64,000 nt of DNA from Ilumatobacteraceae bacterium (GCA_022425725.1 JAKMEY010000043.1:1-64000), one strand, 5' to 3'. Shown: positions 37,239 to 46,885, counted from the first letter of the stretch. Program-made: numbers and translations. The notes: generated by a model from the sequence alone, not told the origin.

Positions 37239-37248
37239 GTGGCGCCAC
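37239..37248. promoter_or_regulatory. Palindrome between mftA and the alcohol dehydrogenase
   Basis: GTGGCGCCAC is a perfect 10-bp inverted repeat in the 111-bp divergent intergenic region, about 18 bases upstream of the alcohol dehydrogenase start and overlapping the region before its GAGGGGG binding site. It could be an operator for a TetR-type regulator such as MftR. Short palindromes also occur by chance. Confidence 0.4.
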
Positions 37249-37266
37249 ATCGAGGGGGTAATCAAA

Positions 37267-38394
37267 ATGAGGACACGAGCAGCGGTCTTGCACGAGCTTC
37301 ACGCACCATGGAGCATTGAAGAGATTGAACTAGACCCACCGAAAGCCGGCGAGATTCTCGTGAAGCTTGCCGCCTCAGGAATGTGCCATTCCGATGAACA
37401 CCTTGTGACCGGCGATCTGGCTGGGGCAACTGCCGGAATGCCGATCATCGGTGGCCACGAAGGCGCCGGAGTCGTTGTTGAAGTTGGCGAAGGCGTGACG
37501 TGGCTTGAACCGGGCGACCATGTCGTCTTCGGGTTTATCCCTGCATGTGGACGATGTGGGCCATGCTCTGAAGGAAACTCAAATCTGTGTGATATCGGCG
37601 GCACCGAGTTCGCGCGAGGCATGCAGATTTCCGATGGCACCGCGCGACACCACACGCTCGACGGAAAAGATCTCACGCTGATGTGCTTGCTCGGCACCTT
37701 TGCGGAGCACACGGTGGTCAACGAGGCGAGCTGCGTGAAGATTGAAAAAGATTGGCCGCTCGACAAGGCATGTTTGCTCGGATGTGGCGTGGTGACCGGT
37801 TGGGGATCAGCCGTGTACGCGGCTGACATCAAGCCGGGTGACTTTGTTGCGGTTGTTGGTTGTGGCGGAATTGGCTCTAACGCGATTCAGGGTGCGAAGC
37901 TCGCAGGAGCTCGTTCGATTACTGCGATTGATCCGGTGGAATTCAAACGTGAGATGGCAATGGAGTTCGGTGCGAACCACACCTATGCGTCGGTCGCAGA
38001 AGCCCTCGAGAACCTCGGTGAGTCAACGTGGGGACGCGGCTTCGACAAGGTCATCATGACGATGGGCGTTGGTGATGGAAGCGTTCTCGGGGAAGCGTTC
38101 TGGTTGAGTGCGAAGAAGTCACGAACCGTCGTCACCAACATTCATCCGACCCACGAGCAATCAATCTCGATTCCTGGAGCGTTCCTCACCCTTTTTGAAA
38201 AAGAGATCGTCGGGTCGCTCTTTGGTTCAGCCAACATCAGGACCGACATTCCAAAGCTCATGGAGTTGTACACGCAGGGTCAGTTGAAACTTGATGAGCT
38301 CGTCACGCAGACGTACACCCTCGATCAGATCAATGAGGGATATGAGGCAATGCGTAATGGCGAGAATATCCGTGGCGTCATCCTCTACGACTGA
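37267..38394 (+). CDS. NDMA-dependent-type zinc alcohol dehydrogenase (mycofactocin-associated)
   Basis: A medium-chain zinc alcohol dehydrogenase of 375 residues. Catalytic zinc ligands are in SGMCHSDEHLV and GHEGAGVV; the structural zinc site is CGRCGPCSEGNSNLC. The cofactor-binding Rossmann motif is VGCGGIGSNAIQ. The LLGCGVVTGWGSAVYAADIKPGD stretch is that of the NDMA-dependent family, whose tightly bound nicotinamide is reoxidised by mycofactocin rather than exchanged. ATG 37267 is preceded by GAGGGGG; the frame upstream is not conserved. It is divergent from mftA and heads an operon with moxR and a VWA gene. Confidence 0.88.
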   Translation: MRTRAAVLHELHAPWSIEEIELDPPKAGEILVKLAASGMCHSDEHLVTGDLAGATAGMPIIGGHEGAGVVVEVGEGVTWLEPGDHVVFGFIPACGRCGPCSEGNSNLCDIGGTEFARGMQISDGTARHHTLDGKDLTLMCLLGTFAEHTVVNEASCVKIEKDWPLDKACLLGCGVVTGWGSAVYAADIKPGDFVAVVGCGGIGSNAIQGAKLAGARSITAIDPVEFKREMAMEFGANHTYASVAEALENLGESTWGRGFDKVIMTMGVGDGSVLGEAFWLSAKKSRTVVTNIHPTHEQSISIPGAFLTLFEKEIVGSLFGSANIRTDIPKLMELYTQGQLKLDELVTQTYTLDQINEGYEAMRNGENIRGVILYD

Positions 38395-38408
38395 AAACAA
38401 CCTGTGAC

Positions 38409-39338
38409 ATGGTGACTACTCGACTGGTCGTCGACCAGCTCTCTGCTGAGGTGGTCGGACGCCGTCGCGAAGCTGAATTGGTAGTCGCTGCGCTTGCGGC
38501 TCACCGGCACGTGTTGCTGGAAGGGCCGCCAGGAACCGGCAAGTCGACGCTCCTTCGAGGGGTTGCGTCTGCGGTGGGCTTGGGCTTTGAGTTTGTCGAG
38601 GGAACAGCCGAACTTACGCCTGCCCGCTTAATCGGTCATTTCGACCCGGCGTTAGTGCTGGCTGAGGGGTATTCACCCGACATTTTCGTCGACGGCCCGC
38701 TGGTGCGAGCCCTTCGGAATGGCTCACTGCTCTACGTCGAAGAGATCAATCGCGTGCCAGAGGAAACTCTGAATGCTCTTGTCACCGTGATGAGCGAACG
38801 GGAGGTTCACGTGCCACGGCTCGGGCGGATTGAAGCACAAGAGGGCTTTCGTCTGGTTGCGGCGATGAACCCATTTGATGCGGTCGGAACCGCCCGCATT
38901 GCGGGTGCGGTGTACGACCGTGTCTGCAGGGTCGCCATGGGTTATCAGTCGGCAGAAGATGAACGGTCGATTGTCGAGTCTCAGCATGATGACGTTCCTA
39001 CCCGTGTGCAATCAGCAGCGGTTGAGATCGTTCGTGCCACCCGTGAGCACCCTGATCTTCGAACAGGTTCGTCGATTAGAGGTGCGATCGACCTGTGTGC
39101 CGTCGCTCGAGAGCTGGCTGAATTGCGATCGCTTTCGGTCGACGATGACGGGGTCACTCTCGACGCTGCTCTTGTCGCGCTTTCGGGACGGGTTCGAGTG
39201 CGAGAAGGCGTGTCTCGCACATCTGAAGAGATCGTCACCGATCTGTGGAGATCTATTTTTTGCCGACTGAGCGATGAGGAGCCCGCGCCTTCGGAGGGAA
39301 AAGTGGCGAGCCCGGCCACGACGAGTCGGGCCATCTAG
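38409..39338 (+). CDS. MoxR-family AAA+ ATPase
   Basis: A 309-residue AAA+ protein of the MoxR type. Walker A is GPPGTGKS (39-46), Walker B is LYVEEINRVP, and VVAAMNPFDAVGTARI is sensor 1. MoxR proteins act as chaperones that insert cofactors or metals and assemble complexes, usually with a VWA partner. Here the partner gene follows 44 bases after its stop, and the alcohol dehydrogenase lies 14 bases upstream. Its start ATG 38409 has no clear binding site. The link to the dehydrogenase is inferred from gene order. Confidence 0.9.
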   Translation: MVTTRLVVDQLSAEVVGRRREAELVVAALAAHRHVLLEGPPGTGKSTLLRGVASAVGLGFEFVEGTAELTPARLIGHFDPALVLAEGYSPDIFVDGPLVRALRNGSLLYVEEINRVPEETLNALVTVMSEREVHVPRLGRIEAQEGFRLVAAMNPFDAVGTARIAGAVYDRVCRVAMGYQSAEDERSIVESQHDDVPTRVQSAAVEIVRATREHPDLRTGSSIRGAIDLCAVARELAELRSLSVDDDGVTLDAALVALSGRVRVREGVSRTSEEIVTDLWRSIFCRLSDEEPAPSEGKVASPATTSRAI

Positions 39339-39382
39339 CCCCTCCGCCGTCTGGCTCTCCGGGAGGAGTCGCTCCCCGCACA

Positions 39383-40255
39383 ATGGTCTCTCGGCAACAG
39401 ATGACAGCAATCGAACATTTCGATGAGCTCTCACCTGAGGTTGGCGAACTTGACGAGCACGTGATGGATCGGTTGCTGGCCGACAGTCCTGATGAAGCCG
39501 TATCCCTTCTCGTCACACTCGGTGACGCAGTCGATCCTGAACTCCGGGCAAAAGCCCGACGTGTCGCTGAGCGAATCGTTATTGATATTGCGCGACGTGG
39601 CCGCGCAGCGCAAGGAAAGGTTGGCCGTCTCCGTTCGCTTCCACTTCGAGATGGAGGTGATCTCGATGTTGATGCTGCAGTTGAGTCGCTGGCTGAATCT
39701 GGCGGCTCGTTCGTCGACGCTGACACATTACGCGTCATCGATTGGGAGCGACCCGATACGGCGGTGTGTTTGGTGATCGATCGTTCGGGATCGATGAAGG
39801 GAGAGGCGTTGGCCTCGGCGGCTCTTGCAGCGGCCGCAGTCGCTCTTCGGGCTCCTGCATTTCACGCGGTCATCGCGTTTTCAGGAACGGCAGAGGTGGT
39901 GAGATCAATGGAGACATCTGCCCACGCTTCAACCGATGGCGTTGTCGACGCGGTGCTCTCTCTCAAGGGTCACGGAACTACGAATGTGTCTGATGGTCTC
40001 CGAGCAGCAATCACCGAACACGAAGCGGCTCGATGTGGTCGTCATCTCACGGTGTTGCTGTCTGACTGCCGCGATCGGGCAATCGATGAGGCGGTCCCGT
40101 TCGCACAGTCTCTTGAGGAATTAGTCATCGTGTCACCGGCAGATGACATCGCCGATGCTCAGCGGTTTGCAGATGTCACCGGAGCCGCTCTGGTGGGCGT
40201 TGAAGGCCCTCACGATGTTGCGAGAGCACTCGACGAAGTTCTCAGTCGCAACTAA
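39383..40255 (+). CDS. VWA-domain protein, partner of MoxR
   Basis: A 290-residue protein with a von Willebrand factor A domain in its second half. The metal-ion-dependent adhesion site is DRSGSMKGE (about 133), with supporting residues GTTNVSDGL and LSDCRDR, giving a complete MIDAS. The first 120 residues are charged, helical, and unassigned. MoxR-VWA pairs such as CoxD/CoxE insert metal into enzymes. The start ATG 39383 has GGGAGGAG 15 bases upstream; ATG 39401 is also possible. It overlaps the convergent LCP gene by 14 bases. Confidence 0.85.
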   Translation: MVSRQQMTAIEHFDELSPEVGELDEHVMDRLLADSPDEAVSLLVTLGDAVDPELRAKARRVAERIVIDIARRGRAAQGKVGRLRSLPLRDGGDLDVDAAVESLAESGGSFVDADTLRVIDWERPDTAVCLVIDRSGSMKGEALASAALAAAAVALRAPAFHAVIAFSGTAEVVRSMETSAHASTDGVVDAVLSLKGHGTTNVSDGLRAAITEHEAARCGRHLTVLLSDCRDRAIDEAVPFAQSLEELVIVSPADDIADAQRFADVTGAALVGVEGPHDVARALDEVLSRN

Positions 40256-41549
40256 TGTTCGGGTCGGGTGCCCATCCCAAGGTGTTGTCGTCGGGTGTGT
40301 CTTGCTGCACGAGACCGACGATGAGGGGTGTCGACTGACCGGCGGCACCGACCACAGACGCTTGCTCCTCGTCAGCGCTCACGGTTGTGGTCGTGGTTGC
40401 AATGTCATCGAGAGTGATCGGCGTTCCCTCGATCAGAGAATCTCCCTGAAAGATGTCGAGAATCGCGCGCATTTCGCTATTTCGAAGCGTCGGAATGAGT
40501 ACGGATTTTCCGCTGACAATTCGGCCGGCGGCGGCAATTTGATAGGAGCGTGCGCTTGCAGTGTCGATCGAGCGCAGGATATTTGCGAAGCCAAGCATCG
40601 TCGACACTGAAAGTTCGCTGTCGGTCACAACCTGATCAGCATTTGTTTCGATGAGGGCGCTCGCAACCGATGGAGAGGTGAGTCCAGAATTGACCACCTT
40701 GGCAAGTGTCCGCTTAATGAAATCTTGCTGACGAGCGATGCGACCCCAGTCACTCGAAGGGTCAATGACCCAGTTATCACTCCCCGCGGGACGCTCAAAT
40801 TCAAGTTTCCGGGAGCGCACATAGGCAAGCGCATCGTCACCATTGAGCGTGCTGCACCCTGCTGATGAGATTGCGAGACCGGTGCCACGGTCGCGCACTG
40901 GCGACTCAAACGGGATCCCAACGCCATCGACAGAGTCGACGAGATTTTTGAATGCGCAGAAGTCGATCTGAACGTAGTGGTCGGTCTCGATTCCAAAGTT
41001 TGATCGGATCGTCGAAATCAAGCCGTTCGGGTTATCGGTATCGAATGCGTTGTTGATTCGGCCACGGCGCCCTCCGTCGAGGCGAACATAAAGATCGCGG
41101 GGAAATGACAGTGCGGCAATGGCCCCGGTTTCGGTATTTACTCTCCACATCTGAATGACATCGGCTCGCTCACCGAAGTCGGCGCGCCCGAGCAGAAAGG
41201 GGGCGTATCTTGAGTCGGGGTCGATGCAGGCGTTGTTGTCGGTGCCGACGAGAAGGAAGTTTCGAGCACCGGGTTCGATATCGCCGACGGTGACCTCAAT
41301 AACTTCTTCGACCGTGATGCTCTCTTCGTCGTCACTACCGACTTCGATCAGGCGTTCGACGGGGCCGGCGGCCGCTGTTAGTGGTGCGTCAGACGCGGGT
41401 TCGATGACCACGAGTTGACGTTGACCGAGCACGAGACGTCCACCGATGAGCGCTACCGCACTGATGACGCACACCACGGAAACAACTACTGCCGCGACGA
41501 TGGTGAGGCGCTGAGGCCATGTGCGGGGCGCAGTAGTCGATTGGGTCAT
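40242..41549 (-). CDS. LytR-CpsA-Psr family cell-wall ligase
   Basis: LCP enzymes transfer polymers such as teichoic acid or arabinogalactan from lipid carriers to peptidoglycan. A single membrane anchor (about 15-37) is followed by the extracellular LCP domain: NFLLVGTDNN, ERADVIQMWRVN, the conserved SFPRDLYV motif, RINNAFD, and AYVRSRKLEF with its conserved Arg. The length is 435 residues, with a long acidic stretch before the domain and a disordered C terminus. It lies eight bases after valS on the same strand and overlaps the VWA gene end. Confidence 0.88.
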   Translation of the reverse strand: MTQSTTAPRTWPQRLTIVAAVVVSVVCVISAVALIGGRLVLGQRQLVVIEPASDAPLTAAAGPVERLIEVGSDDEESITVEEVIEVTVGDIEPGARNFLLVGTDNNACIDPDSRYAPFLLGRADFGERADVIQMWRVNTETGAIAALSFPRDLYVRLDGGRRGRINNAFDTDNPNGLISTIRSNFGIETDHYVQIDFCAFKNLVDSVDGVGIPFESPVRDRGTGLAISSAGCSTLNGDDALAYVRSRKLEFERPAGSDNWVIDPSSDWGRIARQQDFIKRTLAKVVNSGLTSPSVASALIETNADQVVTDSELSVSTMLGFANILRSIDTASARSYQIAAAGRIVSGKSVLIPTLRNSEMRAILDIFQGDSLIEGTPITLDDIATTTTTVSADEEQASVVGAAGQSTPLIVGLVQQDTPDDNTLGWAPDPNISCD

Positions 41550-41556
41550 CTAGCGA

Positions 41557-44091
41557 TCATTCTTTTGGTGCGAGGGTGACGTCACATGTCAGGGCATCAC
41601 TGCCGGTGTCATTGACGGTGATCGTCTCTATTGATCCTGCCCGACAGAGGTCGTCGATACCGGCATCGAGTGCGGCTCGTTGACCAGATGGCACCGAGAT
41701 GGTGACCGATTCAACGACGGCACGTTGACTCACCTTGGCTTCAGTCTTGGCCCTGCGAACCTTGGCGAGTGCATCGAGAATCGGGCTGAGAAGTTCTGAG
41801 TCTCCGTTGATGTTCGTGGTGGTCGGCCACGATGAGATGTGGATGCTGCTCTCGTTATCCCACCGCCATGCTTCTTCTGTCGCAAACGGAATGAGTGGGG
41901 CGAACAGTCGTTGCAAGGTGGTGACAGCGGTGTGTAGCGCCGAGAGTGCAGAACGTTGGTGCTCATGCTCGGTGTCGTAGGCGCGTGACTTCACAAGTTC
42001 GACGTAGTCATCGCAGAACCACCAGAAGAATGATTCGGTTCGCTCAAGTGCTCGGGCATAGTCAAATTCTTCGAACGCTGCTGTCGCTTCGGCAATGACG
42101 GCGTCAAGACGGTGAAGCATCGAGGCATCGACGGCGTTCAGTGCGACATCGTTGGTCGGGGCGCTTCCGAATCCGTGGACGAACCTTGTGATGTTCAACA
42201 GTTTGTTCGCAAGCTTGCGGCCCACCTTCATTTGATCTTCGCTGAATGCGGTATCAACACCGGGTCGAGCTGATGCGGCCCAGTAGCGAACGGCATCGGT
42301 GCCATACGACTCGAATAGCGCCATCGGCGTGACGACATTGCCTTTCGACTTCGACATTTTCTTGCGGTCTGGGTCGAGAATCCACCCGGAGAGCGCTGCA
42401 TGCTGCCAAGGAATTTCTTGGTGCTCGTGATGTGAACGAACCATTGAAGAGAACAGCCAGGTGCGGATGATGTCATGGCCCTGGGGCCGCATGTCCATCG
42501 GAAAGACCTGGCTGAAGAGAGTGTCGCTCTCTTCCCACTTCGAGGCAATATGTGGGCTCAACGAGCTCGTCGCCCAGGTATCGAGAACGTCGGGATCGCC
42601 CGTAAACCCACCGGGCACATCGCGTTGATCTGCTGAGTAGCCGGCGGGTACATCGGTAGAGGGGTCGATGGGCAGGTCTGACTCGTTCGGGAGTATCGGA
42701 CTGTCATGGTCTGGCTCTCCATCGGCGTCGAGCGGATACCAGATTGGCAGTGGTACACCAAAGAACCGTTGACGGCTGACAAGCCAGTCACCATTCAGTC
42801 CTTCAACCCAATTTTCGTACCGGTGACGCATGTGGTCGGGGTGCCAGGTGAGCTCGTGACCCCGATTGACGAGCGCATGCCGGGTGTCGCTATCACGTCC
42901 TCCGTTAGAGATGTACCACTGGCGGCTGGTGACAATTTCAAGAGGGCGTTCCCCGCGTTCATAGAATTTCACTGGGTGTTCGAGAGGTCGAGGCTCGCCG
43001 ATGAGTTCTTGAGATTCGGTCAGCATCTCGACAACTTTGCGTTGAGCTTGCTTGACGTTGAGGCCCGCTATTTCTGCGTAGGCATCAGTGTTCACCTCTG
43101 ATGGTGGTTCGGCGATGATGCGGCCGTTACGGCCAATGATGGCTCGTGTGGGCAGTTGCAGTTCGCGCCACCAAATGACGTCGGTGAGGTCACCGAAGGT
43201 ACAGATCATTGCGATACCGGTGCCTTTATCGGGTTGGGCAAGCGGGTGGGCAACTACGGGAACTTCGACGCCGTAGAGCGGCGTTGAGACCGTAGATCCG
43301 AAGATCGGCTGATAGCGCTCGTCGTCTGGGTGAGCGACGAGGGCAACGCACGCAGCGAGAAGTTCTGGGCGCGTCGTGTCGATAAGGATGTCGCCCGAAC
43401 CGTCAGTTCGATGGAATGCAAGTTTGTGGTACGCCCCGGGGCGGTCGCGATCTTCCATTTCTGCCTGAGCGACGGCGGTCTGGAAGTCAACATCCCACAG
43501 TGTTGGTGCCTCGGCGCTGTAGGCCTCGCCTCGAGCAAGGTTGCGGAGAAACGCTCGTTGGCTGACGCGACGCGAACGTTCATCGATCGTTGCGTAGAGA
43601 AGTGACCAGTCGACGGATAGACCCAGGCGCCGGAAGAGGTCTTCGAAGACTTGCTCATCGAGAGCAACGAGTTCGTCGCAGAGTTCGAGGAAGTTGGGTC
43701 GAGAGATGGGGATTGCCCGATGGTCTTTGGGTGGGTCACCGCGGAAGGGGGGTTCGAAATCGCTCTCGTAGGGCTGTGAGGGGTCGCATCGGACGCCAAA
43801 GTAATTTTGTACTCGTCGCTCGGTGGGAAGACCGTTGTCATCCCATCCCATTGGGTAGAACACCGATTTCCCGTTCATTCGGTGGAATCGTGCGATTGCG
43901 TCCGTGTGGGTGTAGGAAAATACGTGACCCATATGAAGTGACCCTGAAACCGTTGGCGGCGGAGTATCAATCGAGAAGACATCGGCTCGAGATGCTGTTC
44001 GGTCGAAGGAGTAAATGCCTTCTTTGTCCCATGCCGCAGACCACTGCTGTTCAATTCCGTCGAGGGTTGGTTTCTCCGGGACGTTTGCCAT
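41557..44091 (-). CDS. valS: Valine--tRNA ligase
   Basis: A class I synthetase charging tRNA-Val. The HIGH-type motif is HMGHVFSYTHTD and the KMSKS motif is MSKSKGNVV; between them the editing domain and WDVDFQTAVAQAE are seen. The GWDDNGLPTERRVQNYFG stretch is that of the alternate bacterial ValS class, related to archaeal forms, and no C-terminal coiled-coil arm is evident. ATG 44091 gives 844 residues; the 53 upstream codons are not conserved. TAGCCT lies eight bases before it, as in leaderless genes. It is divergent from cysS. Confidence 0.95.
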   Translation of the reverse strand: MANVPEKPTLDGIEQQWSAAWDKEGIYSFDRTASRADVFSIDTPPPTVSGSLHMGHVFSYTHTDAIARFHRMNGKSVFYPMGWDDNGLPTERRVQNYFGVRCDPSQPYESDFEPPFRGDPPKDHRAIPISRPNFLELCDELVALDEQVFEDLFRRLGLSVDWSLLYATIDERSRRVSQRAFLRNLARGEAYSAEAPTLWDVDFQTAVAQAEMEDRDRPGAYHKLAFHRTDGSGDILIDTTRPELLAACVALVAHPDDERYQPIFGSTVSTPLYGVEVPVVAHPLAQPDKGTGIAMICTFGDLTDVIWWRELQLPTRAIIGRNGRIIAEPPSEVNTDAYAEIAGLNVKQAQRKVVEMLTESQELIGEPRPLEHPVKFYERGERPLEIVTSRQWYISNGGRDSDTRHALVNRGHELTWHPDHMRHRYENWVEGLNGDWLVSRQRFFGVPLPIWYPLDADGEPDHDSPILPNESDLPIDPSTDVPAGYSADQRDVPGGFTGDPDVLDTWATSSLSPHIASKWEESDTLFSQVFPMDMRPQGHDIIRTWLFSSMVRSHHEHQEIPWQHAALSGWILDPDRKKMSKSKGNVVTPMALFESYGTDAVRYWAASARPGVDTAFSEDQMKVGRKLANKLLNITRFVHGFGSAPTNDVALNAVDASMLHRLDAVIAEATAAFEEFDYARALERTESFFWWFCDDYVELVKSRAYDTEHEHQRSALSALHTAVTTLQRLFAPLIPFATEEAWRWDNESSIHISSWPTTTNINGDSELLSPILDALAKVRRAKTEAKVSQRAVVESVTISVPSGQRAALDAGIDDLCRAGSIETITVNDTGSDALTCDVTLAPKE

Positions 44092-44130
44092 GAGTATCAA
44101 GGCTAGGCCGTCGGCAATAGCCTCGGACTG

Positions 44131-45489
44131 GTGCTGCACCTTTATGACACGGCGACAAGGCAGGTTCGAGAGCTCGCAATGCGCGAACCAGGGCGGATCA
44201 GTATCTATCTGTGTGGACCGACGGTCTACGGGCCGCCGCATCTTGGACACGGTCGAGCCACGCTTGTCTATGACATTTTGCGCCGTTACCTCGAGTGGTC
44301 AGGTATCGAGGTGCGTTTGGTGTCGAACATCACCGATATCGATGACAAGATCATCGACCGGGCTGAACGCGAGGGTCGAGAGTGGTCTGATATCACCACG
44401 AAATGCGAGAACATTTGGTTTCGCGCAATGGAGGGCATCGACGTTCTTCGACCAACCGATGTGCCCCATGCGACCGAGTGGGTCGACGAGATGGTCGAGA
44501 TGATTTCGACGCTAGTTTCGTCGGGAGCCGCGTATGCGACCTCTGATGGGGTGTATCTCTCGGTCGAATCAGTTGAGGGTTACGGACTGCTTGCCCATCA
44601 GTCGCTCGACGACATGATGGCTGGTGGGGGTGCGCGTGAGGTGTTCGGCGCCGGGGAAAAGCGCCACCCTGCAGATTTCGCTCTATGGAAACTCGCAAAG
44701 CCTGGTGAACCCGCTTGGGAGTCGCCGTGGGGGGCCGGCCGTCCAGGCTGGCATAGCGAGTGTGTGGTGATGAGTCTCGGGCTGCTCGGCGATGGATTTG
44801 ACCTGCATTGCGGTGGCCAAGATCTTCGCTTTCCGCATCACGAAAATGAGCGAGCGCAGGCAGTGGCACTTGGCCGGGAATTCGCTCGCCATTGGATGCA
44901 TAACGGATTCGTTGTCGATGCAGAGGGCGAGAAAATGTCAAAGTCTCTCGGCAATGTGTCGAATCTGCTCGACCTCATCGAGGTGTACGACCCGCGCGCC
45001 TATCGAATGGTGTTGCTGCAATCGCATTACCGAAGCCCGGTTGGTATCTCTGCCGATGGCTTGGAGGCGGCTGGTCGTTCGCTTGCAGGTCTCGACAGTT
45101 TTGTGGCGCGCACGGCGTCACTTGGTCAGGCAGAGGCTGATGCTGAGACGGTTGCTGGGTTTAGGGCCGCGATGGATGACGATCTCGATACACCCAAAGC
45201 GATGGCACTGTTGTTTGACGCGGTGCGCCACGCAAACTCAGCGCTCGACAGCGGCGACGAGTCATATGCGGCTGGTTTGACGAGCGCGGTTCGCGAGATG
45301 TGCGGTGCGGTTGGGTTGCGGCTTGTCGAACAAGTTGCGGTGCCGGCTGATGTGCTCGCTCAGGCAGCTGCTCTTGATGCTGCACGGGCGGCGAAAGACT
45401 ACGACACCGCTGATGCAATTCGTGCCGACTTGCAAGCGGCCGGTTGGCAGGTGGAGACCACACGCGACGGTACGACGGTTCGTCGCTGA
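44131..45489 (+). CDS. cysS: Cysteine--tRNA ligase
   Basis: A class I synthetase of 452 residues. The N terminus [14 protein letters not shown] and [15 protein letters not shown] form the HIGH motif; the zinc site has [12 protein letters not shown] and the [15 protein letters not shown] stretch; and KMSKSLGN is the activation loop. The C-terminal anticodon-binding domain is complete ([12 protein letters not shown]), so it is CysS rather than the related mycothiol ligase MshC, which lacks this arrangement. The GTG at 44131 is preceded by TAGCCT seven bases upstream, suggesting a leaderless message. The divergent gene is valS. Confidence 0.93.
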   Translation: MLHLYDTATRQVRELAMREPGRISIYLCGPTVYGPPHLGHGRATLVYDILRRYLEWSGIEVRLVSNITDIDDKIIDRAEREGREWSDITTKCENIWFRAMEGIDVLRPTDVPHATEWVDEMVEMISTLVSSGAAYATSDGVYLSVESVEGYGLLAHQSLDDMMAGGGAREVFGAGEKRHPADFALWKLAKPGEPAWESPWGAGRPGWHSECVVMSLGLLGDGFDLHCGGQDLRFPHHENERAQAVALGREFARHWMHNGFVVDAEGEKMSKSLGNVSNLLDLIEVYDPRAYRMVLLQSHYRSPVGISADGLEAAGRSLAGLDSFVARTASLGQAEADAETVAGFRAAMDDDLDTPKAMALLFDAVRHANSALDSGDESYAAGLTSAVREMCGAVGLRLVEQVAVPADVLAQAAALDAARAAKDYDTADAIRADLQAAGWQVETTRDGTTVRR

Positions 45490-45578
45490 TCGTTATTCGT
45501 TGTCGGTCGATGAAGATTCCGGACCGTCGGGTGTGATGGCCGCAGCACGTTCATCGTTACCATCGCCGTGCATATTGG

Positions 45579-45594
45579 GTTACCCACGGGTAAC
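45579..45594. promoter_or_regulatory. 16-bp perfect palindrome over the acyl-CoA dehydrogenase promoter
   Basis: GTTACCC-AC-GGGTAAC is a perfect inverted repeat of seven bases per arm. Its right arm overlaps TAACTT (45591-45596), a -10-like box six bases before the ATG at 45603. The overlap of operator and promoter, and no ribosome binding site, suggest a repressor site controlling a leaderless gene; a TetR-type fatty-acid regulator is a plausible guess. Confidence 0.6.
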
Positions 45595-45602
45595 TTTTAG
45601 AC

Positions 45603-46817
45603 ATGAGTGAATTTTCGATGGCCCTCAACGACGACCAGCAACAGATAAAAGACTGGACACACGGATTTGCCGAAGACGTCATGCGTCCAGCTGGCGCCGA
45701 ATGGGACGAACGCGAAGAGTTCCCGTATCCGGTAGTGCAGGAGGCGGCAAAGATTGGGCTCTACGGCTGGGAGTTCTTGATGAATGCTGGGCAAGATCGC
45801 ACCGGTCTTACGTTGCCAGTTGCGGTTGAAGAACTGTTCTGGGGTGATGCTGGCCTTGGCATGGCGATCATGGGAAGTGGCCTTGCCGCAGCAGGCATCG
45901 CAGGTAATGGCACGCCCGAGCAGACGATGGAGTGGGTACCGCAGTGTTACGGCGATGCGAATGACGTGAAGCTTGGAGCATTTTGTGTGAGTGAGCCAGA
46001 CGCCGGCAGTGACGTGTCGAACCTACGCACACGTGCTGTGTACGACGAGGCGAATGACGAATGGGTGCTCAATGGTACGAAAGCATGGATCACGAACGGT
46101 GGTATCGCCGATGTGCACGTCGTCGTCGCTGCAGTCGACCCAGAGTTGAAGGGACGTGGCCAAGCGTCGTTTGTGATTCCTCCGAACACGAAGGGCCTCT
46201 CGCAGGGTCAGAAGTACATGAAGCATGGCATCCGTGCATCGCACACCGCAGAAGTAGTGCTTGATGATGTACGTGTTCCGGGGTCATGTTTGCTCGGCGG
46301 GAAAGAAAAACTCGATGCCAAACTGGCCCGGGCTCGAGAGGCCGGCACATCTGGTGCACCGCAGCCGGCAATGAAGACGTTTGAAGCAACGCGCCCGACG
46401 GTGGGGGCGCAGGCACTTGGTATTGCTCGAGCCGCGTATGAGTATTCACTCGAGTACGCAAAAGAACGCCACGCCTTCGGCAAGCCGATCATCATGAACC
46501 AGGCGATTGCATTCAAGTTGGCAAACATGATCACCGAGATCGATGCGAGTCGTCTGCTGATTTGGCGCGCGGCGTGGCTTGCTCGCAATGGTGGATTCAC
46601 CAATGCCGAAGGCTCGATGAGCAAGTGGAAGGCCTCAGAGGTCGCAGTCCGAGTAACTGAAGAAGCCATTCAGATTCTCGGTGGCTATGGCTACACCCGG
46701 GAGTACCCGGTGGAGCGTTGGCATCGAGACGCAAAGATTCACACCATCTTTGAGGGAACGAGTGAGATTCAGCAACTCGTTATCGCTCGGGCGATTTCAG
46801 GTCTGCGCGTCGAATAA
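45603..46817 (+). CDS. Acyl-CoA dehydrogenase
   Basis: An FAD enzyme that makes the alpha-beta double bond of acyl-CoA, 404 residues long. LGAFCVSEPDAGSDVSNLRTRA is the FAD-binding region and HAFGKPIIMNQAIAFKLA the C-terminal signature. The base region ends in the conserved EYPVERWHRDAKIHTIFEGTSEIQQLVIAR. A Glu in YEGT-like position is present (FEGTSE). The substrate chain is unknown. The start is leaderless under the palindrome described above. The EthD-like gene follows 103 bases downstream. Confidence 0.93.
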   Translation: MSEFSMALNDDQQQIKDWTHGFAEDVMRPAGAEWDEREEFPYPVVQEAAKIGLYGWEFLMNAGQDRTGLTLPVAVEELFWGDAGLGMAIMGSGLAAAGIAGNGTPEQTMEWVPQCYGDANDVKLGAFCVSEPDAGSDVSNLRTRAVYDEANDEWVLNGTKAWITNGGIADVHVVVAAVDPELKGRGQASFVIPPNTKGLSQGQKYMKHGIRASHTAEVVLDDVRVPGSCLLGGKEKLDAKLARAREAGTSGAPQPAMKTFEATRPTVGAQALGIARAAYEYSLEYAKERHAFGKPIIMNQAIAFKLANMITEIDASRLLIWRAAWLARNGGFTNAEGSMSKWKASEVAVRVTEEAIQILGGYGYTREYPVERWHRDAKIHTIFEGTSEIQQLVIARAISGLRVE

Positions 46818-46885
46818 ATCAGAGGGTGTCTGACTTTCTTGACCCAAGGTTCGGCAGGTCATGTGCTGCACCGGCTGCTCCGCCA

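Noticed and set aside
44131-45489. Mycothiol ligase MshC instead of CysS
   Set aside because: The [15 protein letters not shown] motif, KMSKS loop and full anticodon-binding end fit CysS; MshC is shorter at this end.
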